Shown: positions 1 to 9,205 of the stretch, one piece after another
Position numbering within the stretch: the first letter of the stretch is position 1
Layout of the letters: the number at the start of each line of letters is the position of its first letter
DNA from: Aliiroseovarius pelagivivens
GTDB taxonomy: Bacteria; Pseudomonadota; Alphaproteobacteria; Rhodobacterales; Rhodobacteraceae
Direction: 5' to 3'
DNA: 64,000 bases
Assembly (NCBI RefSeq): GCF_900302485.1
Contig: NZ_OMOI01000002.1
Location: 62,001-126,000, forward strand
Notes under the pieces: generated by a model
Databases searched by the model: none
Told to the model about the DNA's origin: nothing
Seen by the model: the letters and a program-made list of their open reading frames with translations, nothing else
Position numbers and translations under genes: made by a program

Positions 1-521
1 TGGACCGATACGGCCAGCTCTTCCGCGCCGGACACCGACAGCCAGCGCATGATTTCGTCTTTCAGATCATGGGGCGACAGGTCGGACGTATCGATCAACA
101 CGTCCGCGCGCCCCCTGATCGGGACCAGCAGCTCGATCTCGCGGGTGATGCCCAGCTCGGGTGTTTCATCAGGGGCCAGCGGGTGGCGGCGGCGTGTTTC
201 CGAATACCGGCGCACCAGCACATCCTGCGAGCAATCCATATACAGGACTTCGACCTCGAAGCCGTCATCTTCGCGCAGGTCTTCGATCACCTGCAACAGC
301 ATCTCGGTCGAGAAGTCGCGGTTGCGCACATCCACACCCAGCGCCAAAGGGCGCGTCAGCGCAGGGCCGGACAGCATACGATCAATCAGGGACAGTGGCA
401 GATTGTCGATGACCTCGTATCCGATGTCTTCCAGAACGCGGATCGCGGTGGTGCGACCAGCCCCCGACGGACCGGTAACCAGCACAATCTTCTGTTCAGT
501 TTTTGTCTTACCATCCGTCAT
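1..521 (-). CDS. rapZ: RNase adapter protein RapZ (partial, C-terminus outside window)
   Basis: The 173 visible residues match the RapZ/YvcJ P-loop family. A Walker A motif GPSGAGRT lies at about residues 17-24, and the family segment EDIGYEVIDNLPLSLI follows. In enterobacteria RapZ binds small RNAs and nucleotide sugars. In alphaproteobacteria it sits with PTS phosphorelay genes, and its molecular role there is less clear. I chose the ATG at 521 because AGGA is correctly spaced upstream. An in-frame ATG at 527 is too close to that Shine-Dalgarno. It follows hprK on the same strand after an 81 bp gap, so it is probably the distal part of the chvI-chvG-hprK transcript. The EIIA and HPr genes that usually follow would lie outside the window. 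Confidence 0.93.
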   Translation of the reverse strand, partial: MTDGKTKTEQKIVLVTGPSGAGRTTAIRVLEDIGYEVIDNLPLSLIDRMLSGPALTRPLALGVDVRNRDFSTEMLLQVIEDLREDDGFEVEVLYMDCSQDVLVRRYSETRRRHPLAPDETPELGITREIELLVPIRGRADVLIDTSDLSPHDLKDEIMRWLSVSGAEELAVSV

Positions 522-602
522 TGCCATTCCTTTAGAACTGGCGTCTCGCTAAGCGTGCGACGCATATAACGCAATTCAGAAGCGGACCAAAGTCCGGCCA
601 TC

Positions 603-1046
603 TTATTGTGCGGCCGCGTGGCGACCGTGACGCAACAGGTTGAAGACAGCAATTGCGAAATAAGGTGCGTCGACGCGAAATAGGCATTCGATCTCGCAAC
701 CGTTAACATTTGTGACCGCCTGCGAAGAGGGTAAACGAGACATTTCGATCTGCCCCATATCCACCACAAGCTGCAGTTGGGCCTTGGTGCAATGCGGTAC
801 GTTGATCAAGCCCACGCCGCGCGCCTCGATCACGCCGGGCATCTCTGGAGGGGCAATCACGAAAGGAGCCCCTTCCTGCATTACGATCTGGCTCAGGTCA
901 TCGGCCACAAGCTGAGCCCCCAGCCCGATCAGTTCCAACGCCAATGCGGATTTCCCTGATCCTGACGGGCCGGTGATCATCACCGCCGCATCACCAACTG
1001 CCACCGTTGTCGCGTGATAGCGGGCGATGACGGAGGCGTCGCTCAT
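603..1046 (-). CDS. hprK: HPr kinase/phosphorylase, short alphaproteobacterial form
   Basis: 147 residues corresponding only to the C-terminal kinase domain of HprK. The long Gram-positive enzyme has an extra N-terminal domain that is absent here, as is usual in alphaproteobacteria. Walker A GPSGSGKS is at residues 26-33, and the ADDLSQ region and the GVGLINV segment of the family follow. It phosphorylates or dephosphorylates HPr on serine, tuning the nitrogen-type PTS. Its start overlaps the chvG stop by 4 nt (ATGA), indicating translational coupling. The placement chvI-chvG-hprK suggests that carbon or PTS status and ChvG/ChvI signalling are co-expressed. Confidence 0.93.
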   Translation of the reverse strand: MSDASVIARYHATTVAVGDAAVMITGPSGSGKSALALELIGLGAQLVADDLSQIVMQEGAPFVIAPPEMPGVIEARGVGLINVPHCTKAQLQLVVDMGQIEMSRLPSSQAVTNVNGCEIECLFRVDAPYFAIAVFNLLRHGRHAAAQ

Positions 1047-2887
1047 ACGGGCAGCCCAACCACAAACCGGGCACCCAGTGGATCAGACGTCAGATCGGCA
1101 TCGGTGGGCCGGATGTTTTCAGCCCAGATCACCCCGCCATGCGCCTCGACAATCTGTTTCGAGATCGCTAGCCCCAGACCGGAATTGTTGCCGAATTGGT
1201 TCTGTGGACGCTCGGAATAGAACCGGTCAAAGATCTTGCCCAGCGCCTGATCAGGAATCCCCGGGCCGGTGTCTTCAACCACCACCAGCACGCGGTTTTC
1301 ACGGCGACGGGTCCAGACGCGAATGGCGTCTCCGCTTTCGCAGAAGCTCAGCGCGTTGGTGATCAGATTGACGAACACCTGCGCCAGACGTGCTTCAAGC
1401 CCGCTGGTCATGATCGGATTCTTGGGCAGGTCGGTGATGAAATCGACGCCCTTGTTCTGCGCCTCGCCACCCAGATAGTCCGACAGGCTGCGCAACATCC
1501 GCAAAAGATCGAACTCTTCCTCTTCTTCGCGGACCAGCTCGCTGTCCAGACGCGATGCGTTCGAGATGTCGCTGACCAGACGGTCCAGGCGTCGTGTGTC
1601 ATGTTCAATGACATCCAAAAGCCGCTCTCGCTGCTCTTCCTTATTTGCCAGACGCAGCGTACCCACGGCCGACCGCAAACTGGCCAGCGGGTTCTTGATC
1701 TCGTGCGCAACATCCGCGGCGAACTGCTCGTTTGCATCGATGCGATCATAAAGCGCCGTCACCATGCCGCGCAGCGCACCAGACAGGCGCCCGATCTCGT
1801 CAGGGCGACCAGTCATATCAGGAATGCGAACGCGGCGCGTCTTGACGTTACGCGGATCGTTTTCGCCGCTTAGCTCGGCAGCTGTCGCCAGATCCGACAG
1901 CGGGTTGGCGATGGTCGACGCCAGCACAAGGCTCAGGCCGATCGACACCAATATGGCGATGACGAACATCTGTAAAAGCTGTTCACGCTCGGCACGGACA
2001 AGCAAATCAAGCTCGCCAGCTGCACTGGTGATCGCAACCACCCCTGTGGGAGACCCGTCCAGCAGAATGGGTGTTGCCACGGAAAAGACGGTGCCCCCGT
2101 TGCGATCAACGCCGTTTGCCACCTGTGTGGCCCCCAGCATCGCGCGGAAATACAGGCTGCGCGCCATGCTTTCCGTATCCAACGGCTGCTCAAGCCCGCG
2201 CCCGGTATCTGCGAAACCCGAAGTGGCCTCCCAAACCGTGTTCAGCAGGTCCGTGATCACCGTCGACCCGATATCGCGTTGAAGTCCATCAACTGGGGTG
2301 GCTTCCCCCCGATCTCGTCCAACCGAAGTCGCCAGAAGCGTTTCAGTGTCATCAAAGACGAACACTTCAAGCCCAACAGGCAAGTGCAAGTTCGACAAGG
2401 TCTTCGCGAAATCAGAAGGCGCTGTGTCGTTAAGATCGGTTTCCAGTGTCTCGATCGTCTTCTGTTCGACCTCACTTTCGCCGGTGTCTCCGTCCGCAGC
2501 TTCAGACAGTGTTTCTTCGACAATCCGCGTGGTTTCCTCGACCTGTGCCAATTGGGCCTCGAACACATCGGCAATCAGTTCGGCTTCGACCACCAGACCG
2601 CGTTCGCGCTGGAACAAAAGACTGTCACGAAACGGATTGAGGTACAGAACGCCCGCAACCAGAATCACCAGCCCCAGCAGATTGAAGGTGATGATCTTGC
2701 GCGCAAGCGGTGACCGGTTGATCGAGATCAGCCCGCGTTCGACCTTCACGTCCTGAAACATCTCGTCATAGTCATCATCCTGAGGAGACATCCAGTCTTC
2801 TCCCAGTTCAACATGACTTTCAGACGGGGTCTTTCGGGCCTTCGAGCGCTTACGCTTCCGGCCAGATGCAAACAGCATGCGCGTCAT
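1043..2887 (-). CDS. chvG: ChvG-type sensor histidine kinase
   Basis: 614 residues. A charged cytoplasmic N-terminus is followed by TM1 at about 65-85, a roughly 220-residue periplasmic sensor segment, TM2 at about 306-324 and a HAMP-like linker. The dimerisation box [10 protein letters not shown] has phospho-acceptor His395. The N box (NLITNAL) and the G1 box (DTGPGIP) of the ATPase domain follow. This is the ChvG/ExoS family, which phosphorylates ChvI. In rhizobia the system responds to acidity or envelope stress and controls exopolysaccharide and central metabolism. The start overlaps the chvI stop (ATGA). The acidic stretch at about 27-47 before TM1 is longer than in many homologues. Confidence 0.93.
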   Translation of the reverse strand: MTRMLFASGRKRKRSKARKTPSESHVELGEDWMSPQDDDYDEMFQDVKVERGLISINRSPLARKIITFNLLGLVILVAGVLYLNPFRDSLLFQRERGLVVEAELIADVFEAQLAQVEETTRIVEETLSEAADGDTGESEVEQKTIETLETDLNDTAPSDFAKTLSNLHLPVGLEVFVFDDTETLLATSVGRDRGEATPVDGLQRDIGSTVITDLLNTVWEATSGFADTGRGLEQPLDTESMARSLYFRAMLGATQVANGVDRNGGTVFSVATPILLDGSPTGVVAITSAAGELDLLVRAEREQLLQMFVIAILVSIGLSLVLASTIANPLSDLATAAELSGENDPRNVKTRRVRIPDMTGRPDEIGRLSGALRGMVTALYDRIDANEQFAADVAHEIKNPLASLRSAVGTLRLANKEEQRERLLDVIEHDTRRLDRLVSDISNASRLDSELVREEEEEFDLLRMLRSLSDYLGGEAQNKGVDFITDLPKNPIMTSGLEARLAQVFVNLITNALSFCESGDAIRVWTRRRENRVLVVVEDTGPGIPDQALGKIFDRFYSERPQNQFGNNSGLGLAISKQIVEAHGGVIWAENIRPTDADLTSDPLGARFVVGLPV

Positions 2888-3588
2888 TCTTCGTTGTAAC
2901 GGTATCCGATGCCATAAAGCGTCTCGATGGCCGAGAAATCTGAATCAGCCGAGCGCATCTTCTTGCGAAGGCGCTTGATGTGACTGTCGATGGTTCGGTC
3001 ATCTACGTAGACCTGATCATCATAGGCCACATCCATCAGCTGATCGCGGCTTTTCACGAAACCGGGCCGCTGGGCCAAGGCCTGTAGCAACAGAAATTCG
3101 GTGACGGTCAGGGATACATCCTGCCCTTTCCAAGTCACGGCATGCCGAAGGGGGTCCATACGCAGTTCGCCGCGTTCCATGACACGCCCATCTTCGACTT
3201 CTCCGGCGTCGTCGCTTGCGATCACTTCTTGCCGGCGCAAAAGCGCGCGGATGCGTTCGACCAGAAGGCGCTGGCTGAAGGGCTTGGTAACATAGTCGTC
3301 TGCACCCATTCGAAGGCCCAGCACTTCGTCAATTTCGTCATCTTTCGACGTCAGGAAAATCACCGGCAGGGTCGAGGTCTTCTGCCGCACACGTTGCAAC
3401 AGATCCATCCCGTCCATGCGGGGCATTTTGATGTCAAAGACCGCAAGGTCTGGAAGGCGCTTGGCAAAGGCGTCCAACGCGCTTTGACCGTCGTTATAGG
3501 TCTCGACTTCGAACCCTTCGGCTTCAAGCGTAATAGATACTGAAGTCAGAATATTTCTGTCATCGTCGACCAAGGCAATCCTGGACAT
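2884..3588 (-). CDS. chvI: ChvI-type response regulator (OmpR/PhoB family)
   Basis: 234 residues from the ATG at 3588, which has AGGAAG about 5 nt upstream. A GTG 15 nt further up is less likely. The receiver domain has the acidic pair DDD near residues 8-10, phospho-acceptor Asp52 ([11 protein letters not shown]) and the conserved Lys in VTKPFS. A winged-helix DNA-binding domain ends GYRYNEE. It is the cognate regulator of ChvG, whose gene overlaps it downstream. It is divergent from pckA. In Agrobacterium and rhizobia pckA is also beside chvI and is a reported target, so direct control of pckA is plausible here but is an inference. Confidence 0.94.
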   Translation of the reverse strand: MSRIALVDDDRNILTSVSITLEAEGFEVETYNDGQSALDAFAKRLPDLAVFDIKMPRMDGMDLLQRVRQKTSTLPVIFLTSKDDEIDEVLGLRMGADDYVTKPFSQRLLVERIRALLRRQEVIASDDAGEVEDGRVMERGELRMDPLRHAVTWKGQDVSLTVTEFLLLQALAQRPGFVKSRDQLMDVAYDDQVYVDDRTIDSHIKRLRKKMRSADSDFSAIETLYGIGYRYNEE

Positions 3589-3603
3589 TGGGCTTCCTCG
3601 CAC

Positions 3604-3958
3604 TGCTCGAGCTACGTTTGTTCTTGAACTCTAGCGTATATCTTCTCGCGTTCTAAGTGCCGAATCAACTGAGAATTACGATTCGGGACCGAGCTACGCA
3701 GCTTTCTTACGTCGCCACTCGGAAATCAACGCGAATGTATCTGGTGTTTATTTCGCATACGAAACTTTTTGATTGCGCAAACACAGGCTTGCTTGCGCTA
3801 ACGCGACAATGCGTACTGTTCCATCAGAAAGCAGTCGTGCTATAGGCCGGTCACCGGCCCTCGTTCACATGAGGGTTGGCGTGTAGGGGTTTCTCTGCGC
3901 TCTCATGTGAAACAGATACGCCGGGGACAACAGACGGACCGGCGACAGGAGCAAATAA
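3604..3958. promoter_or_regulatory. chvI/pckA divergent regulatory region with two inverted repeats
   Basis: This 355 bp gap separates divergent chvI and pckA and holds no convincing gene. It contains a 15 bp hyphenated palindrome GGCCGGT-C-ACCGGCC at 3845-3859. A second inverted repeat has arms TTCACATGAG (3864-3873) and CTCATGTGAA (3902-3911) with a 28 nt spacer. A -10-like TATAGG at 3841-3846 would put the first palindrome over the pckA transcription start, but its -35 is poor. On the chvI side a 10 bp palindrome GTTCTTGAAC spans 3620-3629. These may be operators, or the 3864-3911 pair may fold in the pckA leader RNA. I cannot assign a regulator. Confidence 0.55.
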
Positions 3959-5557
3959 ATGACCACTGGACGGGTAAACCCAGCGCGCCGCTTGGAAGAT
4001 CAAGGCATCTCCGGGCTGGGAAATGTCTATTACAACCTGATGGAGCCAGCTCTGATCGAAGCCGCACTGGGCCGCGGCGAGGGCAAGCTTGGACAAGGCG
4101 GGACCTTCCTGGTCGAGACCGGCAAGCACACGGGCCGTTCTCCCAAGGATAAATTTGTCGTCAAGACTCCCAGCGTCGAGCCGCACATCTGGTGGGAAAA
4201 CAACCCGCCGATGGATCCGGCCAAATTCGACGTCCTGTACGAGGACATGCTGGAGCACATGAAGGGCAAGGACTATTATGTTCAGGACCTTTTCGGTGGC
4301 GCCGACCCGGCACACCGTTTGGATGTGCGCGTGGTTTCGGAACTGGCTTGGCACAACCTGTTCATCCGTCACCTGCTGCGTCGCCCCGACCGTGACGAGC
4401 TGGACGAGTTCGACCCCCAATTCACTATCATCAACTGCCCGACCTTCCTGGCCGACGCCCAGCGTCACGGCTGTCGCTCGGAAACGGTGATCGCGCTGAA
4501 CTTCGACCGCAAGCTGATCCTGATCGGCGGCACCGAATACGCAGGCGAGAACAAGAAGTCGGTCTTCACGCTGCTGAACTACATGCTGCCTGAGAAAGGC
4601 ATCATGCCGATGCACTGCTCGGCCAACCACGCCACTGGCAACCCGGTCGACACCGCCATCTTCTTTGGCCTGTCGGGCACCGGCAAAACCACCCTGTCGG
4701 CAGATCCCGAGCGCACGCTGATCGGCGATGACGAGCACGGCTGGTCGGACACCGGCACCTTCAACTTCGAAGGTGGCTGCTATGCCAAGACCATCAACCT
4801 GTCGGCTGAAGCCGAGCCTGAAATCTACGCCACGACCCAGAAGTTCGCGACTGTGATCGAGAACATGGTCTATGACGAAGAGACCAAGGAACTGGACTTT
4901 GAAGATGACAGCCTGACGGCCAACATGCGTTGCGCCTACCCGCTGCACTACATTGCCAACGCTTCGGACACCGCTATCGGTGGTCACCCGAAGAACATCA
5001 TCATGCTGACCTGTGATGCGTTTGGTGTTCTGCCTCCGATCGCGCGTCTGACGCCGGCACAGGCTATGTATCACTTCCTGTCGGGCTTCACCTCGAAAGT
5101 GGCTGGCACCGAAAAAGGTGTGACCGAGCCCGAGCCGACCTTCTCGACCTGCTTCGGCGCACCCTTCATGCCGCGCCGCCCGGCCGAGTATGGCGCACTG
5201 CTGCGTGACAAGATCGCCAAGCACGGCGCAACCTGCTGGCTGGTAAACACCGGCTGGACCGGTGGTGCTTACGGCACCGGCTCGCGTATGCCGATCCGCG
5301 CCACCCGCGCCCTGCTGACCGCCGCTTTGGACGGGTCGCTGGCTGAAGCCAAGTTCCGCAAGGACGCAAACTTTGGCTTCGAGGTTCCGGTCAAAGTGGA
5401 AGGCGTTGCCGATCTGCTTCTGGATCCGCGCCGCACATGGCAGGACGCTGCTGCCTATGACGCGCAGGCTGCCAAGCTGGTCAAGATGTTCTCGGACAAC
5501 TTCGTTCAGTATGAAGGCGACATTGATGATGACGTGAAAGCCGTCGCCATCGGGTAA
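3959..5557 (+). CDS. pckA: Phosphoenolpyruvate carboxykinase (ATP)
   Basis: 532 residues, normal length for the ATP-dependent enzyme. It converts oxaloacetate plus ATP to PEP, CO2 and ADP in the cytoplasm, the first committed step of gluconeogenesis from TCA-cycle intermediates. The PEPCK P-loop [11 protein letters not shown] is present. It is followed by the kinase-2 region with the metal-binding DDEHGW, and the substrate loop near [10 protein letters not shown] lies in the N-terminal part. The ATG is preceded by AGGAG. Divergent from chvI, it ends in a strong terminator at 5578. In organisms using the ethylmalonyl-CoA pathway (see mcd below) this enzyme feeds C4 acids into sugar synthesis. 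Confidence 0.98.
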   Translation: MTTGRVNPARRLEDQGISGLGNVYYNLMEPALIEAALGRGEGKLGQGGTFLVETGKHTGRSPKDKFVVKTPSVEPHIWWENNPPMDPAKFDVLYEDMLEHMKGKDYYVQDLFGGADPAHRLDVRVVSELAWHNLFIRHLLRRPDRDELDEFDPQFTIINCPTFLADAQRHGCRSETVIALNFDRKLILIGGTEYAGENKKSVFTLLNYMLPEKGIMPMHCSANHATGNPVDTAIFFGLSGTGKTTLSADPERTLIGDDEHGWSDTGTFNFEGGCYAKTINLSAEAEPEIYATTQKFATVIENMVYDEETKELDFEDDSLTANMRCAYPLHYIANASDTAIGGHPKNIIMLTCDAFGVLPPIARLTPAQAMYHFLSGFTSKVAGTEKGVTEPEPTFSTCFGAPFMPRRPAEYGALLRDKIAKHGATCWLVNTGWTGGAYGTGSRMPIRATRALLTAALDGSLAEAKFRKDANFGFEVPVKVEGVADLLLDPRRTWQDAAAYDAQAAKLVKMFSDNFVQYEGDIDDDVKAVAIG

Positions 5558-5577
5558 GCCGAACATCAGAATTAGAC

Positions 5578-5612
5578 AAACGCCCCGGTCCATCACCGGG
5601 GCGTTTTCTTTT
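5578..5612 (+). terminator. Rho-independent terminator after pckA
   Basis: Stem AAACGCCCCGGT / ACCGGGGCGTTT with loop CCATC, followed by a T-rich run (TTTTCTTTT). The 5' A's and 3' T's make it potentially active on both strands. It lies 21 nt after the pckA stop. Confidence 0.92.
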
Positions 5613-5632
5613 GCGCTGACGCGCAGTCATGC

Positions 5633-5648
5633 TTTACGCAAACGTAAA
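5633..5648. promoter_or_regulatory. Palindrome resembling the downstream TetR operators
   Basis: TTTACG-CAAA-CGTAAA is a perfect 6 bp inverted repeat with a 4 bp spacer, centred 28 nt upstream of the hydrolase ATG at 5669. Read on the minus strand it contains TACGTTTGCGTA. That matches the core TACG-N-TTGCGTA of the two palindromes at 9141-9156 and 9179-9194 in front of the TetR gene. The likely role is an operator for that regulator or a close relative. This rests on sequence similarity only. Confidence 0.5.
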
Positions 5649-5668
5649 CTTTGCATTTGCATAAGCCC

Positions 5669-6493
5669 ATGACCCAGACTGTCACCATAGATGGCCCTGC
5701 CCCGCTGACCGGCACCTTCTTCGCCGCCGACACCCCACGCGCGGTTGCCGTTCTGAATGGTGCGACAGGCGTTCCGCACCGCTTCTATCGCCATTTCGCC
5801 GCGTGGCTGGCCGAGACCCAGAACGTTTCATGTCTGATCTATGATTACCGCGATTTCGCAACCTCTGCCCGAGGTCACGTGAAAGATGTCACTGCAACTC
5901 TGTTGGATTGGGGCCTGCACGACACCCAAGCCGCGCGCGATTGGCTGTCTGCCCGCGCGGGTGGTTTGCCAATCTGGGTGATGGGGCATTCGCTGGGCGG
6001 ACTGCTTCTGGCCCGGCAGGAACGTACGGAAGAAATCGCCCGCGTAATCACCGTCTGCTCTGGTCCGGTGCACACAACGGACCATCCTTGGCCGTTTCAA
6101 GCCATGGTGCGTGCGCTTTGGTTCGGTGTTGGACCCGCATCGGTCGCGATGCTTGGATATGTCCCGAAACAACTGTCCGGCCTTGGCACCGATATTCCGG
6201 GGCCCGTATTCACACAGTGGAAGCATTGGTGCACGACGCGCGGGTTTACCGCCGCAGATCCGATTGTTCCTGCCGCCAAAGAGGCAGCGCTGACCTGCGA
6301 CTTTCGCATGGTGTCTCTGTCCGATGATCTTTCGGTTCCGCCTAATGCCGTAGCCCGATTGGCCGAGCTCTATCCCGGCACTCAAACTGAGCATCTGACA
6401 CTTCACCCGCGCGACTTTGGTCTAGCCAAGGTCGGCCACACAGATACGTTCCGCCGCCAGAATGCAGCGCTGTGGCCCGCCCTGATTGCCTAG
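5669..6493 (+). CDS. Alpha/beta hydrolase family protein
   Basis: 274 residues from the ATG at 5669. An in-frame TTG at 5651 is the alternative, and neither has a good Shine-Dalgarno. The nucleophile elbow GHSLGG places the catalytic Ser at about residue 108. A late GHTDTF probably holds the catalytic His. No signal peptide is seen, so it is probably a cytoplasmic serine hydrolase or esterase whose substrate I cannot tell. It follows the pckA terminator and so has its own promoter, with an operator-like palindrome at 5633-5648. Its stop overlaps the stop of the convergent permease gene (CTAG). Confidence 0.82.
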   Translation: MTQTVTIDGPAPLTGTFFAADTPRAVAVLNGATGVPHRFYRHFAAWLAETQNVSCLIYDYRDFATSARGHVKDVTATLLDWGLHDTQAARDWLSARAGGLPIWVMGHSLGGLLLARQERTEEIARVITVCSGPVHTTDHPWPFQAMVRALWFGVGPASVAMLGYVPKQLSGLGTDIPGPVFTQWKHWCTTRGFTAADPIVPAAKEAALTCDFRMVSLSDDLSVPPNAVARLAELYPGTQTEHLTLHPRDFGLAKVGHTDTFRRQNAALWPALIA

Positions 6494-7257
6494 CCCATCA
6501 GACCGCGCCGGATCAGGTTCAACCCGGCAACAGTCAATACGACCAGCGTCGCGCGCTTGAAGGTCTTCTGCGGCATCCGATCATGCAGGCGATAGCCCAG
6601 GGCCATTCCCAGAAACGCCGGGATCAACATCGCCGCGGACAAAGGTGCGGTGTATGCATTGAACACACCCGATTGCATATGCGCGCCCACAAGGACCATT
6701 GCCCCGAACCCGTAGACAACACCCTGCGCCAGCATCTGCTCGGATTTCGGAGTGTTTGTTGCGGTTAGATAGGCCACGAACGGTGGCCCCCAAACGCCCG
6801 AGATCCCACCAACCAGTCCAGAGATCGACGAGATGATGCTTTCATCCCGTACTCGGTTTTCTGGACGAAGGGTCGGCACCCAGCCGCGCAACTGCATCAA
6901 ACAGAACAACACAATGGGAACACCGATCAGGATGAAGAACAGGCGCTGAGGCAGAAACAGCACCATCTGCGCGCTGATAATTAGGGTGACGAACAGGCCC
7001 AGCAAGAAGACGCGAAACTTTCGCACTACCTGCCACGCAGTGTGCGGTCCCTGCCGCAATGCTTGCCGAACGTTGGTGCTGGCGGTTGGCAGTATCAACG
7101 CTGCCAAGGCGACCTCAGCCGGCAAAAAGGTCGCAAGCCCCGAGATCATGATCAACGGCAGCCCGAACCCAACCACGCCTTTTACCAAGCCCGCGAATAC
7201 CGTGATTGCGACGGCGAAACACAGCGTCGACAAGGTCAGGTCGGCCAGAATTCCCAT
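6490..7257 (-). CDS. TauE/SafE (TSUP) family membrane permease
   Basis: 255 residues from the ATG at 7257, chosen because GGAGG lies 6 nt upstream. An ATG at 7263 and a much longer in-frame extension are less likely. There are repeated hydrophobic helices, and the family glycine-rich segment GLVKGVVGFGLPL is in the first half. The two-repeat, roughly 8-TM layout fits the sulfite/organosulfonate exporter family (TSUP). Substrates in this family include sulfite, sulfoacetate and organic anions, and none can be assigned here. It stands alone, convergent with the hydrolase and divergent from mcd. Confidence 0.85.
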   Translation of the reverse strand: MGILADLTLSTLCFAVAITVFAGLVKGVVGFGLPLIMISGLATFLPAEVALAALILPTASTNVRQALRQGPHTAWQVVRKFRVFLLGLFVTLIISAQMVLFLPQRLFFILIGVPIVLFCLMQLRGWVPTLRPENRVRDESIISSISGLVGGISGVWGPPFVAYLTATNTPKSEQMLAQGVVYGFGAMVLVGAHMQSGVFNAYTAPLSAAMLIPAFLGMALGYRLHDRMPQKTFKRATLVVLTVAGLNLIRRGLMG

Positions 7258-7447
7258 GCGCATCCTCCAGTTCACGACCCTTCTAGCGGAATAAAACATA
7301 CACGGCACCAAAAACCCCCTCGCGTTATATATGTTCACAACTAAGGTTTCTGGCGTATTTTTATTGCGCTGCACCTGCAAAAGGATTATCTCTCTGCAGA
7401 CGCAAAATAAGCCGCCGAATCCCGGCCATATGTGACAGGAGTTCCCC

Positions 7448-9097
7448 ATGACCAGCGCCCTGATCGACAACCTTCTTGACCTGACCGGCGCGGCTCTTGC
7501 CCCGGTCGAAGCAACCTTTGACGCCGCCAAGGAAAATGTCCGCGCGCGGGTCACGGATGGCGACCGCGTTTCGGGCGCAAAACTGGAAGAGCATCAAGCC
7601 GCCGCGCACGCCTTGTCGTGGCTGGCCACTTATGCCGAAAGCCTGCGCCAGATGAACGCCTGGGCCACGCGCCTGACCGGCGAAGGTCGATTCGGCGAGA
7701 TGGAAAAGCTGATCCTTCAGATCGCATTCGGAGAATACCTCGCCCAAATGAAGGGCGGCATGATGATGAGCCAGAACGAAATGGCGCGTCTGGCCGATAT
7801 GGGTGTTGATGGCGCCGCTCTGGACACCGACGCAATCAACGCGCTGATCGCCAACGGCAACAGCCAAGCCGCCCGCACCCGTCTGGTCGAGTTGATGCAA
7901 GATAACGCAGGCCATGCCACCTTCGGCGCCACCGGTCTGGATGACGAGCTTGAGATGATCCGCGAACAGTTCCGCCGCTATGCGGATGAACGCGTCGTCC
8001 CGAACGCCCACGAATGGCACCTGAAAGACGATTACATCCCGCTGGAAATTCTGGAAGAGCTCGCCGAGATGGGCGTCTTTGGCCTGACCATTCCGGAAGA
8101 ATATGGCGGACTGGGCTTGTCGAAAGCGTCGATGGTTGTTGTCTCGGAAGAACTGTCGCGTGGTTATATTGGTGTGGGATCGTTGGGCACCCGCTCGGAA
8201 ATCGCGGCCGAATTGGTCGAGGCCGGCGGCACCGAGGAACAAAAGCAACACTGGCTGCCCAAGCTGGCCAGCGCAGAAATCCTGCCGACCGCCGTGTTCA
8301 CCGAACCCAACACCGGCTCGGACCTGGGATCGCTGCGTACCCGTGCGGTGAAGAACGCTGACGGCGACTATGAAGTGACCGGCAACAAGACCTGGATCAC
8401 CCACGCCGCGCGGACCCACGTGATGACGCTGCTGGCACGCACTGACCCGGACAGCAAAGACCACCGCGGTCTGTCGATGTTCCTGGCCGAGAAGACCCCC
8501 GGCGACGACGAAAACCCGTTCCCGACCGAAGGAATGACCGGCGGCGAGATCGAGGTGCTGGGCTATCGCGGTATGAAAGAATTCGAGCTGGGCTTTGACG
8601 GTTTCAAAGTGAAGGGTGAAAACCTGCTGGGAGGCGTTGAAGGTCAGGGCTTCAAACAGCTGATGAAAACCTTCGAGGCTGCTCGCATTCAAACCGCAGC
8701 CCGTGCGATCGGCGTGGCTCAGAACGCGCTGGAAATCGGCATGCAGTATGCAGAGGATCGCAAGCAGTTCGGCAAGTCGCTGATCAACTTCCCCCGCGTG
8801 GCCAACAAGCTGGCCATGATGGCGGTTGAGATCATGGTCGCGCGTCAGCTGACCTATTTCTCGGCTTGGGAAAAGGACCACGGCCATCGCTGTGATCTTG
8901 AAGCTGGTATGGCCAAGCTTCTGGGTGCGCGTATCGCATGGGCCTGTGCGGACAACGCGCTGCAGATCCACGGCGGCAACGGCTTCGCGCTGGAATACCA
9001 AATCAGCCGCGTACTGTGCGACGCGCGTATCCTGAACATCTTTGAAGGTGCCGCCGAGATCCAGGCACAGGTCATCGCCCGCCGTCTTCTGGGTTGA
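7448..9097 (+). CDS. mcd: (2S)-Methylsuccinyl-CoA dehydrogenase
   Basis: 549 residues: an acyl-CoA dehydrogenase core preceded by an N-terminal extension of about 150-170 residues. That extension is typical of Mcd and absent from ordinary short-chain dehydrogenases. The core shows the FAD/substrate segment AVFTEPNTGSDLGSLRT, the RKQFGK motif and the C-terminal FEGAAEIQ, whose Glu (about 533) occupies the catalytic-base position. The enzyme oxidises methylsuccinyl-CoA to mesaconyl-CoA in the ethylmalonyl-CoA pathway of acetate assimilation. AGGAG precedes the ATG. The other pathway genes (ccr, ecm, mch) are not in this window. A generic acyl-CoA dehydrogenase is the alternative, but the extension and length favour Mcd. 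Confidence 0.85.
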   Translation: MTSALIDNLLDLTGAALAPVEATFDAAKENVRARVTDGDRVSGAKLEEHQAAAHALSWLATYAESLRQMNAWATRLTGEGRFGEMEKLILQIAFGEYLAQMKGGMMMSQNEMARLADMGVDGAALDTDAINALIANGNSQAARTRLVELMQDNAGHATFGATGLDDELEMIREQFRRYADERVVPNAHEWHLKDDYIPLEILEELAEMGVFGLTIPEEYGGLGLSKASMVVVSEELSRGYIGVGSLGTRSEIAAELVEAGGTEEQKQHWLPKLASAEILPTAVFTEPNTGSDLGSLRTRAVKNADGDYEVTGNKTWITHAARTHVMTLLARTDPDSKDHRGLSMFLAEKTPGDDENPFPTEGMTGGEIEVLGYRGMKEFELGFDGFKVKGENLLGGVEGQGFKQLMKTFEAARIQTAARAIGVAQNALEIGMQYAEDRKQFGKSLINFPRVANKLAMMAVEIMVARQLTYFSAWEKDHGHRCDLEAGMAKLLGARIAWACADNALQIHGGNGFALEYQISRVLCDARILNIFEGAAEIQAQVIARRLLG

Positions 9098-9140
9098 TAC
9101 AAATAACACGTATGGGGCGTTGAGGGACACCAAGTCGCCC

Positions 9141-9194
9141 CATACGATTGCGTATGGTCTCATTCGGGCTAGAGACAACATACGGTTGCGTATG
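9141..9194. promoter_or_regulatory. Tandem palindromic operators for the TetR-family gene
   Basis: Two almost identical palindromes, CATACG-ATTG-CGTATG at 9141-9156 and CATACG-GTTG-CGTATG at 9179-9194, lie 38 bp apart centre to centre. A half site CGTATGG is at 9109-9115. A possible promoter (-35 TTGCGT at 9148-9153, -10 TAGAGA at 9170-9175, 16 bp spacer) is bracketed by both. Such an arrangement just before a TetR gene is typical of autoregulation. Confidence 0.75.
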
Positions 9195-9205
9195 GAGATC
9201 CGCGA

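Noticed and set aside
3851..5596. 581-codon open frame antisense to pckA
   Set aside because: Same codon-bias artefact. It spans the terminator and the pckA leader and has no recognisable domain.
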